Assembly: GCA_017882205.1 (NCBI GenBank)
Contig: JADGPY010000022.1
Span: 1 to 11,577 of the forward strand
DNA: 11,577 bases
Source of the DNA: Chitinophagaceae bacterium
GTDB taxonomy: Bacteria; Bacteroidota; Bacteroidia; Chitinophagales; Chitinophagaceae
Reading direction: 5' to 3'
Below are positions 1 through 6,705 of this stretch, piece after piece. The position numbers were made by a program, and so were the translations under genes. The notes under the pieces are model-generated. The model ran no database searches. It had not been told where the DNA came from and saw nothing but the letters and a program-made list of their open reading frames with translations. Every line of letters starts with the position of its first letter. Position 1 is the stretch's first letter.

Positions 1-639
1 AAAGATATGAAACAGGTTGAAGGGAAGGTTGTTGACGATCGAGGCAATCCTGTTGCACAGGCAACTGTTAAAGACAATGAAAGAAAGGTTAGTACTGTTA
101 CAGACTCTGCAGGTAAATTTAAACTGGCAGCAAAAGACAGCAACCTGAATGCAACTATTGCCGCAGTTGGATATAAAACAAAACAAAGTGAGCTTAGCCC
201 AAGTCTAAATAAAACCATTGTTTTGGAACCGGCTCACGAAGATCTCAAGGAGGTTGTAGTTACAGCTCAGGGAACTCGAAGAAGCAAAAAAGAGTTAGGC
301 TATTCAAAAAATACCATAGCTGATGGATTAGCAGGTAAGGTGGCAGGCGTATCTGTAACTTCTGCTAATGACTCAATTTATCGCCCTAACGGAGGATGGC
401 AGAAATTCAATCAGTATATACTTGATAATATTAGTGTTCCGATCAATAAAGCCGGTGAAAAATATAAAGGAAAGGTTGTATTGTCATTTGAAGTAAATAA
501 GAGAGGTAATCCGGGGAAAGTGAAAACAGAACAATCTCTTTGTGTTGAATGCGACAAAGAAGCTACAAGGTTATTACTACACGGTCCGAAATGGAAATAT
601 GCAAAAAACAAAAGGTATTCGATAGATATTAAGTTTTAA
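1..639 (+). CDS. Carboxypeptidase-regulatory-like / TonB C-terminal domain protein, 5' truncated
   Basis: The reading frame is open to the left edge (two codons precede the ATG at 7) and the protein begins inside a domain with no signal peptide or membrane segment, so the true N-terminus is probably outside the window. Counting from the ATG at 7, residues about 4-75 match a carboxypeptidase-regulatory-like beta-sandwich (G-K-V-V-D-D-R-G-N-P, then V-G-Y before a V-L-E strand). Residues 83-117 carry EVVVTAQGTRRSKKELGYS and GLAGKVAGVSV, which resemble the plug entry of SusC-type receptors. Residues about 130-210 resemble a TonB C-terminal domain (SFEVNKRGNPGKVKTEQSL, then D-K-E-A-x-R and GPKWK). 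No outer-membrane barrel follows. From memory, Chitinophagaceae have proteins with an anti-sigma-like N-terminus, one transmembrane helix and this C-terminal arrangement; that is my best guess. An envelope or periplasmic location is inferred, and the function is unknown. Confidence 0.75.
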   Translation, partial: KDMKQVEGKVVDDRGNPVAQATVKDNERKVSTVTDSAGKFKLAAKDSNLNATIAAVGYKTKQSELSPSLNKTIVLEPAHEDLKEVVVTAQGTRRSKKELGYSKNTIADGLAGKVAGVSVTSANDSIYRPNGGWQKFNQYILDNISVPINKAGEKYKGKVVLSFEVNKRGNPGKVKTEQSLCVECDKEATRLLLHGPKWKYAKNKRYSIDIKF

Positions 640-689
640 ACTTCCTTAATCGTTTTGCAGTTAAATTCTATGCATTCGAAATGATTTCT

Positions 690-722
690 TTTGGAAATGT
701 GATTCCCCTACCCTTATCTTTG
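690..722 (+). promoter_or_regulatory. Bacteroidota-type promoter for the SAM riboswitch and metB-hom transcript
   Basis: The -7 element TATCTTTGC (715-723) matches the Bacteroidota consensus TAnnTTTGY exactly. TTTG at 690-693 lies 21 bases upstream and fits the -33 element. Transcription would start near 728-731, about ten bases before the 5' strand of riboswitch stem P1 at 741, which is what a riboswitch leader needs. The start site is inferred from spacing only. Confidence 0.7.
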
Positions 723-740
723 CACCAGTTCTTTAAATCA

Positions 741-848
741 CTTATCAAGAAAGGCAGAGGGATATGGCCCGATGAAGCCTTAGCAACCGCGAAGTTTTAA
801 AATTTCGAAAGGTGCTAACTCCAACCACGTTATGCGTGGAAAGATAAG
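741..848 (+). promoter_or_regulatory. SAM-I (S-box) riboswitch aptamer
   Basis: This is an S-adenosylmethionine-sensing RNA in the leader of the methionine genes. P1 is CTTATC (741-746) paired with GATAAG (843-848). P2 is AGGC (752-755) with GCCT (777-780) and, beyond the kink-turn bases, GGG (759-761) with CCC (768-770). P3 is ACC (786-788) with GGT (811-813), extended by CGAA (790-793) with TTCG (804-807). P4 is CCACG (825-829) with CGTGG (835-839). The conserved strings AGAGGGAnnTGGCCC, GATGAAGCCT, GCAACC, GGTGCTAACTCCA and AAAGATAAG are all recognisable. TGG in the P2 loop (765-767) can pair with CCA (821-823) as the expected pseudoknot. SAM binding stabilises P1. Identification is by sequence and structure. 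Confidence 0.95.
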
Positions 849-909
849 TCAGATAGTTAGTTCCTTAGGTAGGTGGCAACACCCTTATATAGAGCTCATC
901 TGATTTATC
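843..909 (+). promoter_or_regulatory. Antiterminator of the SAM-I riboswitch
   Basis: Bases 843-854 (GATAAGTCAGAT) can pair with 898-909 (ATCTGATTTATC) over 12 consecutive positions, with a single G-U at 848/904. The left strand includes all of the P1 3' strand (843-848), and the right strand takes three bases of the terminator's ascending arm plus its loop. The stem is therefore exclusive with both P1 and the terminator: without SAM it should form and allow readthrough. A small GGTG-GCAA-CACC hairpin (872-883, GNRA loop) lies inside the enclosed loop. The pairings are seen directly; the switching is inferred from how S-box leaders work. Confidence 0.8.
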
Positions 910-924
910 GGGTGAGCTTTTTTA
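892..924 (+). terminator. Intrinsic terminator of the SAM-I riboswitch
   Basis: AGCTCATC (893-900) pairs with GGTGAGCT (911-918) around a ten-base loop, with one G-U pair, followed by a run of six T (918-923). This is a standard rho-independent terminator located 45 bases after the aptamer. It is the OFF element: high SAM holds P1 closed, frees the ascending arm and ends transcription before metB. Confidence 0.85.
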
Positions 925-969
925 TTGCTATGCAATGAAGCTTTCCCGGTAATCTGTATTCGTTGGTAA

Positions 970-1005
970 GTGATTGAATTTTTTAATTTTAAAAAAAACA
1001 ATCAC
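970..1005 (+). promoter_or_regulatory. Hairpin immediately upstream of the metB start codon
   Basis: GTGATTG (970-976) is a perfect inverted repeat of CAATCAC (999-1005). Inside it, after a 2x2 A/A internal loop, T979-T984 can pair with A991-A996, leaving the six-base loop AATTTT. The hairpin ends one base before the ATG at 1007 and occupies the A-rich leader that Bacteroidota ribosomes normally prefer unpaired. It has no T-run and is not a terminator. A role in translational tuning is inference. Confidence 0.5.
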
Positions 1006-1006
1006 A

Positions 1007-2188
1007 ATGAGTAATGCAACAGAATTGATCCACAGCATCCCGGTAGACCCCTTCACAGGTTCCATCTCCGTTCCAATCTATCAAACATCCACTTTCGTTC
1101 AGGAAGCTCCAGGGGTGAACAAAGGCTATGACTATGCCAGGACAGGAAATCCTACCCGCAATGTACTGGAGCAATTGATCGCCACCCTTGAGAAAGGCAC
1201 CACTGGTATTGCCTTCGGCAGTGGACTGGCCGCAATTGATGCAGTAATTAAACTTTTAGAATCCGGAGATGAGATCCTCGCCGTAGATGATATTTATGGA
1301 GGTGCATTCAGATTATTCACCAAGGTGTACCAAAAGTTTGGAATCACAGTGAACTATGTTGATACAACCAACCTATCAAACATCGTAGATGCCATTACTC
1401 CTAAAACTAAATTGATCTGGCTGGAAACACCTACCAATCCTACCTTGAAAATATCAGATATTGAGGCAATCGGGAAGATCGCTAAAGCTAACAATGCGCT
1501 CTTATGCGTGGATAATACTTTCGCTTCTCCTGCACTTCAACTTCCAATACCGCTTGGAGCTGATATTGTTGTTCATAGCGCCACAAAATATCTTGGTGGC
1601 CATAGTGATCTTATTGCAGGACTTGTCGTAACAAAAACAATAGAACTGGGTGAAAAAATTAAATTCATTCAGAATGCTTCGGGGGCTATCCTCTCCCCTT
1701 TTGATAGTTGGCTTGTGATCCGTGGTATTGAAACCCTGCATCTCAGGGTAAAACAGCATTGCGTAAATGCATTGGTTATCGCAGAATACCTTGAGCAGCA
1801 TCCTGATGTAGAAAAAGTATTTTACCCGGGCCTGAAAACACATGTAAACCATGATATTGCAAAAAAACAGTCGACTGGTTTTGGAGGTATCGTTTCTTTT
1901 ACACTTAAGAATGATACAATTGAAGCCGCAACCTCCTTTGTTACCAGTACAAAATATTTTAAACTGGCTGAAAGCCTTGGATGTATCAAAAGCCTGCTAT
2001 GCCATCCTGCAACAATGACACATAAATCTATCCCTGAAGTAACCAGGAAATCGGCAGGGGTGGCTGATAGCCTGATTCGGTTGTCTGTAGGTCTTGAGGA
2101 ATCAGATGATCTTGTTAAAGATCTTGGCCAGGCATTTGAGCGAGTACAACGATTAAAAAGTAATAAAGAATTTAAATGTATCAATTAA
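1007..2188 (+). CDS. metB: Trans-sulfuration PLP enzyme, cystathionine gamma-synthase type
   Basis: Predicted PLP-dependent Cys/Met-metabolism enzyme of about 393 residues, the normal length for the family. It probably joins cysteine to an acylated homoserine to form cystathionine in methionine synthesis. YARTGNPTR near the N-terminus is the motif whose Tyr and Arg contact PLP phosphate across subunits. VDNTF supplies the Asp for the pyridine nitrogen, and SATKYLGGHSD contains the Schiff-base lysine (about Lys194). SLGCIKSLLCHPATMTH with a later RLSVGLE forms the C-terminal substrate-binding part. I chose the ATG at 1007 because homology begins there; an in-frame TTG at 974 would add 11 unconserved residues encoded inside the leader hairpin. 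The gene lies behind the SAM-I switch and is 13 bases from a homoserine dehydrogenase, which favours a biosynthetic role. Cystathionine gamma-lyase or O-acylhomoserine sulfhydrylase cannot be excluded from sequence. Confidence 0.85.
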   Translation: MSNATELIHSIPVDPFTGSISVPIYQTSTFVQEAPGVNKGYDYARTGNPTRNVLEQLIATLEKGTTGIAFGSGLAAIDAVIKLLESGDEILAVDDIYGGAFRLFTKVYQKFGITVNYVDTTNLSNIVDAITPKTKLIWLETPTNPTLKISDIEAIGKIAKANNALLCVDNTFASPALQLPIPLGADIVVHSATKYLGGHSDLIAGLVVTKTIELGEKIKFIQNASGAILSPFDSWLVIRGIETLHLRVKQHCVNALVIAEYLEQHPDVEKVFYPGLKTHVNHDIAKKQSTGFGGIVSFTLKNDTIEAATSFVTSTKYFKLAESLGCIKSLLCHPATMTHKSIPEVTRKSAGVADSLIRLSVGLEESDDLVKDLGQAFERVQRLKSNKEFKCIN

Positions 2189-2201
2189 AAAATAAGATTA
2201 A

Positions 2202-3467
2202 ATGCAACATAAAAAACTTACCATAGGGCTATTCGGATTTGGTGTGGTGGGCGAAGGAGTATATAAGGTGCTCCAACAAACACCTTCTCTTCAGGCAACG
2301 ATTAAGAAGGTCTGTATCCGTAATCCAAATAAAATAAGGAATGCCCCGGATGAACTTTTTACAACGGATAAAGAACTGTTGCTGGAAGATCCTTCCATTA
2401 ACATAATTGTAGAAGTGATCAACGATGCCGATGCTGCCTATAAAATTGTACGGACAGCATTATTAAATGGAAAGGCGGTTGTAAGTGCAAACAAAAAAAT
2501 GATTGCTGAACATCTTCCTGCACTGCTTTCCTTACAGGAAGCCACCGAACTTCCTTTTTTATATGAAGCTGCTGCATGCGCTTCTATCCCTGTAATAAGA
2601 AACCTTGAAGAATACTATGATAATGATCTTCTTCGTTCCATTAGGGCAATTGTGAATGGTTCAACAAATTTTATCCTTACAAAGATTTTTGAAGAGCGGC
2701 TTTCTTTTAAAGATGCACTCTTACAGGCGCAACAGCTCGGATTTGCGGAAAGTGATCCTACTCTGGATATTGACGGATTTGATGCGGTAAATAAATGGAT
2801 ATTCCTTCTTACACATGCGTATGGTATCATTCCCAACCAGGCGGACCTTGTATTTAGCGGTATTACAAAGATAACTTTGCACGATTCGCATGTGGCCACG
2901 CAAAAGGGCTATACAATTAAGCTGGTAGCTCAGGCAAGTAAATTAAGCAATGGCAAAGTAGCTGCTTTCGTATTACCCCAGTTCATTAAAATGGATGATC
3001 CGCTTGCCTTCATAAAGAATGAATATAATGGAGTTGTTATAGAAAGTGCATTCGCAGATAAACAATTTTTTTATGGAAAAGGGGCCGGAAGTTTTCCCAC
3101 TGCTTCTGCAGTACTAAGCGACATCAGTGCGCTTCGATATGACTATAGATACGAATATAAAAAATTGTATCACCATCAACCGAATGAACTAACCAATGAT
3201 TTTTATGTACGTAGCTATATTAGTTTTGATGAATGGGGAGATGTTCCACACGATGAATTTGAAAGCATAGATGAATGGCATGCCAACGAAGAAAGAAAAT
3301 ACCTGGTAGGGATCATTCATTTTAAAAAATTACAGGAAGCCACATGGTGGAAAGAAAATAATGTTTCCCTAATCTTAATGCCAGAACCCTTGATTGAATC
3401 TATGGAGATCAGCAGGATAAAGAAGAGGAGTTTGCAGTTAGGAACGAAGCATATGCAAACCTCTTAG
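2202..3467 (+). CDS. hom: Homoserine dehydrogenase with atypical C-terminus
   Basis: Monofunctional homoserine dehydrogenase, 421 residues, reducing aspartate semialdehyde to homoserine with NAD(P)H. The N-terminal Rossmann fold shows GFGVVGEG (residues 12-19). SANKKM carries the conserved Lys98. YEAAACASIPVIRNL and VNGSTNFIL begin the catalytic domain. E183, D194 and K198 in AESDPTLDIDGFDAVNK align in spacing with the catalytic Glu, Asp and Lys of the yeast enzyme. GKGAGSFPTASAV (292-304) is the loop returning to the nucleotide domain. After about residue 330 the usual ACT regulatory domain is not recognisable: FYVRSYIS resembles its first strand, but what follows (acidic segment, KYLVGIIHF, WWKENNVSLILMPE) does not. 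The gene follows metB by 13 bases and is presumably on the same SAM-controlled transcript, suggesting a dehydrogenase dedicated to methionine supply. No clear terminator follows. Confidence 0.92.
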   Translation: MQHKKLTIGLFGFGVVGEGVYKVLQQTPSLQATIKKVCIRNPNKIRNAPDELFTTDKELLLEDPSINIIVEVINDADAAYKIVRTALLNGKAVVSANKKMIAEHLPALLSLQEATELPFLYEAAACASIPVIRNLEEYYDNDLLRSIRAIVNGSTNFILTKIFEERLSFKDALLQAQQLGFAESDPTLDIDGFDAVNKWIFLLTHAYGIIPNQADLVFSGITKITLHDSHVATQKGYTIKLVAQASKLSNGKVAAFVLPQFIKMDDPLAFIKNEYNGVVIESAFADKQFFYGKGAGSFPTASAVLSDISALRYDYRYEYKKLYHHQPNELTNDFYVRSYISFDEWGDVPHDEFESIDEWHANEERKYLVGIIHFKKLQEATWWKENNVSLILMPEPLIESMEISRIKKRSLQLGTKHMQTS

Positions 3468-3501
3468 TGGCAAAAAAATAATAAAAAAGAAAGCGGAAGG
3501 A

Positions 3502-3738
3502 TTATAACGTCTTGGTGTAATATTTCCTACGTAGTATCTCATACTTATCCCTCAATGCAACAGATAATGCATCTATGGCACCCGGGTTAAATACCGGCAT
3601 CGATTTTTGGTGAGTAGGATTTAAAAAATGAATTTCCTGATCCCATTTTTGTTTAAACTTCGGAGGGGCATCTTTCACCAGGTCGTTAAATTCTTCTATA
3701 AACTTTTGTTGTTGGGCTATCTCAAGATTCACGGACAT
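3502..3738 (-). CDS. Small protein of unknown function (78 aa)
   Basis: I do not recognise this family. The predicted protein is soluble, without signal peptide or membrane segment. It has a helical, charged N-terminal half (LEIAQQQKFIEEFNDLVKD, then PPKFKQKWDQEI), a central Pro/Asn/His-containing stretch (LNPTHQKSMPVFNPG) and a second helical, basic C-terminal part (LSVALRDKYEILRRKYY). The composition is protein-like and the start is an ATG, so I think it is real. It converges on hom with 34 bases between stops. TATCTTG on the minus strand a few bases upstream of the ATG resembles a -7 box but is one base short, so I did not call a promoter. Confidence 0.55.
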   Translation of the reverse strand: MSVNLEIAQQQKFIEEFNDLVKDAPPKFKQKWDQEIHFLNPTHQKSMPVFNPGAIDALSVALRDKYEILRRKYYTKTL

Positions 3739-3822
3739 TACATTTTCTGCAAGATAACCAATTATTCGGAAAGATTAACAAAAACTATTATATGAAGCTG
3801 CCTGGAGGAGTTCAAACAATCT

Positions 3823-4236
3823 CTAATCTGACCATTTCTTCTTTATCGGAAACTTCATAATATAATCATCTTTTGTATCAGTGTGGCCAGTAGAAAGGAT
3901 TATAAAATTGGCAGCATCTTTTCCTAAGATGAATTGATATTTATTTCCTACATCACTTACAACATCATAGGTGTAAGTGTCATTTTCAGCACTATATGTT
4001 TTACCTTTTATATAGTAGGACGATTTCATGTTCTTCGTAGTGTGAACAAACATTGTTTCTCCAGCATTTAATGTAAACATGGATTCAAAATCTTCGAGAT
4101 TTCCACATAGTGAAAATTTTTGATCAGTGCTGTCCCAGAAACATGACTGCCGGTTGTCTGAACTAATGTAGACTGTTTGTGCCCTGATTGCGTTTGTGGC
4201 AACCACCATGGCAAGGAAAATTACTAAACGTTTCAT
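3823..4236 (-). CDS. Secreted protein of unknown function (137 aa)
   Basis: The N-terminus MKRLVIFLAMVVATNAIRAQ is a typical Sec signal peptide (two basic residues, hydrophobic core, small residues before the likely cut near residues 18-20). No lipobox cysteine is present, so a soluble periplasmic or secreted protein is expected. The mature part of about 117 residues is rich in beta-forming, Tyr/Thr/Ser/Asp-rich segments, with two cysteines (C32 and C44) that could form a disulfide, and it ends in a basic patch (KFPIKKKWSD). I do not recognise a family. It has its own promoter-like element (4260-4290) and is 108 bases from the hydrolase gene upstream, so it is probably transcribed alone. Confidence 0.7.
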   Translation of the reverse strand: MKRLVIFLAMVVATNAIRAQTVYISSDNRQSCFWDSTDQKFSLCGNLEDFESMFTLNAGETMFVHTTKNMKSSYYIKGKTYSAENDTYTYDVVSDVGNKYQFILGKDAANFIILSTGHTDTKDDYIMKFPIKKKWSD

Positions 4237-4259
4237 AATTGGTAGTTTTAATTATAACG

Positions 4260-4290
4260 TAAAGATAGCAAAGTTGCCAGCTCTTTTCAA
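4260..4290 (-). promoter_or_regulatory. Putative promoter of the 137-aa secreted protein
   Basis: On the minus strand, TATCTTTA (4267 down to 4260) differs from the -7 consensus TAnnTTTG only in the last base. A TTG at 4290-4288 lies 20 bases upstream of it, at the expected -33 position. The element is 23 bases before the start codon. Identification is by pattern only. Confidence 0.45.
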
Positions 4291-4344
4291 TCCGTGGTAG
4301 TACGTATTTGATGTAAAGAAATGTTAAGAAGAAAAAATTTTAAT

Positions 4345-5292
4345 TTATTGATTAATGAAGCTTATAATGCTCTTAACCATTTCGTCAGAGATAGGTAACG
4401 AAGATTTATTATAGGTAGCTATATTTGCTTCAGCATCGCCTTCAATAATTCTAAAGATGTGGTTCATATTTTTTATCAGCACAAGCTTTGCCTTAGGATT
4501 TGAGGCCACCAGCAATTTTGCATCTTCTTCGGATACCTGGATATCATTGGTGCCTTGAATAACCAAAATAGGTATTGATAATTTTTTAATTTCCGCCTGA
4601 GGATCTTTGGCGAACCATGATATAATATATGGCTGAACGCTTGGCCTGAATAATGAAGCGAGCATGGGATCAGGGTCAGCAAAAAGAACACCAGACTTAA
4701 GACTATCTATTATCGGGAATGCCAGATCCTGGATACTTTGAGGTTGTTTGCCAAGCTGCTCTTTTATAATAATATCAGCCGATCTGCCTGCTCCCGCGAT
4801 GGAGACAAATTTATCTGCCTTCGCAGCAGCTATCATTCCTATCAAGGAACCTTCACTGTGACCTATAATGATGAGTTTTGAAAATCGCTGATCAGCTTTT
4901 AGCAGGTTGACCCAGTCTTTAGCATCGTTTACATAATCATCAAATCTTAGATCGATTTCTGATTTTGCTGCACCTTTGCTTTCGCCAATTGCTCTTTTAT
5001 CAAATCGAACTGAGGCAATATTATTATCTACCAATGCATAGGCAAGCTTTTTTAATCCTGCATTCATAGCGTATGGATTATTGCCATCACGATCGGTAGG
5101 TCCTGAACCCGCAATAAGAAGAGCCACCGGGATCTTATCATATTTCTTTGGCGTAGTAAGGGTTCCATAAATATCACCAGTGCTGGTATGCAATACTATC
5201 GGCTTCTCAATGAAGTTGGAATCGTTCGTCGTATTTGCTGTTGCAGAAAAGCTGGCAAATAAAAGTAAAGAGAGAATATAAGTACGGTGCAT
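4345..5292 (-). CDS. Exported alpha/beta hydrolase
   Basis: Serine hydrolase of the alpha/beta-fold superfamily, 315 residues including a signal peptide (MHRTYILSLLLFASFSATA, likely cut after residue 19), so it probably acts in the periplasm. The oxyanion-hole region is AGSGPTDRDGNN (61-72), followed by the FDKRAIGESKG strand-loop. The nucleophile elbow is GHSEG with Ser146. The acid is Asp250 in QGTNDIQV and the base His278 in MNHIFR, so the triad is complete. The GSGPTDRDGN signature is typical of a large esterase-like group of uncharacterised hydrolases (COG1073-like) common in Bacteroidota, so the substrate cannot be given. A -7 box lies just upstream. It sits 78 bases beyond the end of argH on the same strand but is probably a separate unit. 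Confidence 0.85.
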   Translation of the reverse strand: MHRTYILSLLLFASFSATANTTNDSNFIEKPIVLHTSTGDIYGTLTTPKKYDKIPVALLIAGSGPTDRDGNNPYAMNAGLKKLAYALVDNNIASVRFDKRAIGESKGAAKSEIDLRFDDYVNDAKDWVNLLKADQRFSKLIIIGHSEGSLIGMIAAAKADKFVSIAGAGRSADIIIKEQLGKQPQSIQDLAFPIIDSLKSGVLFADPDPMLASLFRPSVQPYIISWFAKDPQAEIKKLSIPILVIQGTNDIQVSEEDAKLLVASNPKAKLVLIKNMNHIFRIIEGDAEANIATYNKSSLPISDEMVKSIISFINQ

Positions 5293-5309
5293 ATGAAAAT
5301 GTATTTATT

Positions 5310-5317
5310 CAAAGTTA
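5310..5317 (-). promoter_or_regulatory. -7 box of the alpha/beta hydrolase gene
   Basis: TAACTTTG on the minus strand (5317 down to 5310) is an exact match to TAnnTTTG, 17 bases before the start codon. No good TTG is present at -33, so the promoter may be weak or helped by another factor. Its presence supports transcription separate from the arg operon. Confidence 0.5.
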
Positions 5318-5353
5318 GGAGGATATTTTAATTATTTAGGAGTTCTTAACTGC

Positions 5354-5379
5354 AAAGAGTAAGATTAATTTTACTCTTT
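5354..5379 (-). terminator. Inverted repeat at the end of argH, possible weak terminator
   Basis: AAAGAGTAA (5354-5362) and TTACTCTTT (5371-5379) form a perfect nine-base inverted repeat with an eight-base loop, spanning the argH stop codon (5371-5373). Read on the minus strand, the descending arm ends in CTCTTT, but only three T follow and the stem is AT-rich, so termination would be inefficient. It may instead act as an mRNA 3'-end stabiliser. Confidence 0.4.
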
Positions 5380-6705
5380 TACCATATGATTAAGATTCTC
5401 TAAATGAAAAAACTTCGATAATACCGTTGTCATAGATTTTACAATTTTATCATTCATCAGATTGCCCATACTACCCTCATGCGTATGATGCAAAGGTTTA
5501 GTTGTATCAAAAGTAAATTCATTCCTATCCACAAGATTGCCTATCTGCTGATAAGCCTCACGGAAAGGAACTCCTTGGTTAACTAATTCATTGATGGCTT
5601 CTACAGTAAATAAATATTTATATTTTTCGTCTGCAAGGATGTTATCCCGAACTTCGATATTTGACAACATTATTATTGCCAATTGCAGGCATCCCTTCAA
5701 TTCTTCTATTGCAGGAAATAATATTTCTTTAGTGAGTTGCAAATCACGATGATATCCCGAAGGAAGATTCGCAAGCAATAATGATAATTCGTTTGGTATC
5801 GATTGAATGCGATTGCATTTACCCCTAATCAGTTCAAATACATCTGGATTTTTTTTGTGGGGCATAATACTGCTACCAGTCGTAAGCTCGTCAGGAAATG
5901 AAATAAAACTAAAATTCTGGTTCAGGTATAAACAACAATCCATTGAAAGACGACCGAGGGTAGAAGCAATGGTGCTTAATCCCATAGCTACTATTTTTTC
6001 AGTCTTGCCACGTGTCATCTGGGCGTATACTGAATTGTAGTTCATAGATGGAAAATTCAAAAGTTCAGTGGTCATCGTACGGTTGAGTGGAAACGATGAG
6101 CCATAGCCAGCACCACTACCTAAAGGATTTTTATTCGTGATAATATAAGCGGCTGATAATACTTCCAGATCGTCTACCAAACTTTCTGCATAGGCTCCAA
6201 ACCACAACCCAAACGAGGAAGGCATTCCTATCTGCAGATGAGTATAGCCAGGTAATAATTTAGATTTATTCTTTTCGCTTTGAAGTATTAGCAGATCGAA
6301 TAATTTTTTCACCTCTTCTTTTATCGAAATGATTTCTGCACGCAAGTACAACTTAATATCCAATGCAACCTGGTCATTCCTGCTTCTGCCACTATGAATT
6401 TTCTTTCCTGTATCCCCTATCTTTTCGGTTAGCAACTGTTCTATTTGGGAATGGATATCTTCGGCATCCTCAGATATTTCAAACACTGATTTTGAAATAT
6501 CTGTTAGTATATCTTCCAGCGCTACAACAGCTTTGCTTGATTCTTCACTTGTCATGAGGCCCACTGAGCCAAGCATTTTTACATGTGCTATTGATCCTTG
6601 TACATCATACTTTGCTAAAAGGATATCAAATTCCTTATCTCTTCCAACAGTAAATTTTTCGATGATTCCTGATACTGAAGTATTTTCTTTTTGCCACAGT
6701 TTCAT
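5371..6705 (-). CDS. argH: Argininosuccinate lyase
   Basis: Final enzyme of arginine synthesis: cleaves argininosuccinate to arginine and fumarate in the cytoplasm. It is 444 residues, close to the family norm of about 460, and belongs to the fumarase/aspartase superfamily. HSGRSRNDQVALD (104-116) is the first conserved region. YTHLQ carries the catalytic His156. PLGSGAGYGSSFPLNR (194-209) is the substrate-binding loop, in a variant form compared with the GSGALAGTT common elsewhere. GSSIMPHKKNPD (277-288) is the superfamily signature, containing the catalytic serine loop. The ATG shares ATGA with the argE stop (four-base overlap), implying translational coupling. It is the last gene of the operon. 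Argininosuccinate synthase (ArgG), which makes its substrate, is not in the window. Confidence 0.95.
   Translation of the reverse strand: MKLWQKENTSVSGIIEKFTVGRDKEFDILLAKYDVQGSIAHVKMLGSVGLMTSEESSKAVVALEDILTDISKSVFEISEDAEDIHSQIEQLLTEKIGDTGKKIHSGRSRNDQVALDIKLYLRAEIISIKEEVKKLFDLLILQSEKNKSKLLPGYTHLQIGMPSSFGLWFGAYAESLVDDLEVLSAAYIITNKNPLGSGAGYGSSFPLNRTMTTELLNFPSMNYNSVYAQMTRGKTEKIVAMGLSTIASTLGRLSMDCCLYLNQNFSFISFPDELTTGSSIMPHKKNPDVFELIRGKCNRIQSIPNELSLLLANLPSGYHRDLQLTKEILFPAIEELKGCLQLAIIMLSNIEVRDNILADEKYKYLFTVEAINELVNQGVPFREAYQQIGNLVDRNEFTFDTTKPLHHTHEGSMGNLMNDKIVKSMTTVLSKFFHLENLNHMVKE

Noticed and set aside
868..886. GGTGGCAACACC resembling a T-box motif
   Set aside because: No T-box stem I specifier loop or full T-box sequence is present; the upstream aptamer is clearly SAM-I, and this is a small GNRA hairpin.
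974..1006. Upstream TTG start for metB adding 11 residues
   Set aside because: The added residues come from the A/T-rich hairpin leader and have no family match; the ATG at 1007 is where homology begins.
1822..2184. 120-residue open frame on the minus strand inside metB
   Set aside because: It lies entirely antisense to a conserved gene, with no protein family resemblance; treated as a shadow frame.
3468..3501. Terminator between the convergent hom and 78-aa genes
   Set aside because: The stretch is A-rich (T-rich on the minus strand), but I find no convincing stem, so no terminator is called.
3739..3822. Promoter for the 78-aa gene or terminator for the 137-aa gene
   Set aside because: TATCTTG is one base short of a -7 box with no -33 partner, and no stem-plus-T-run is visible.
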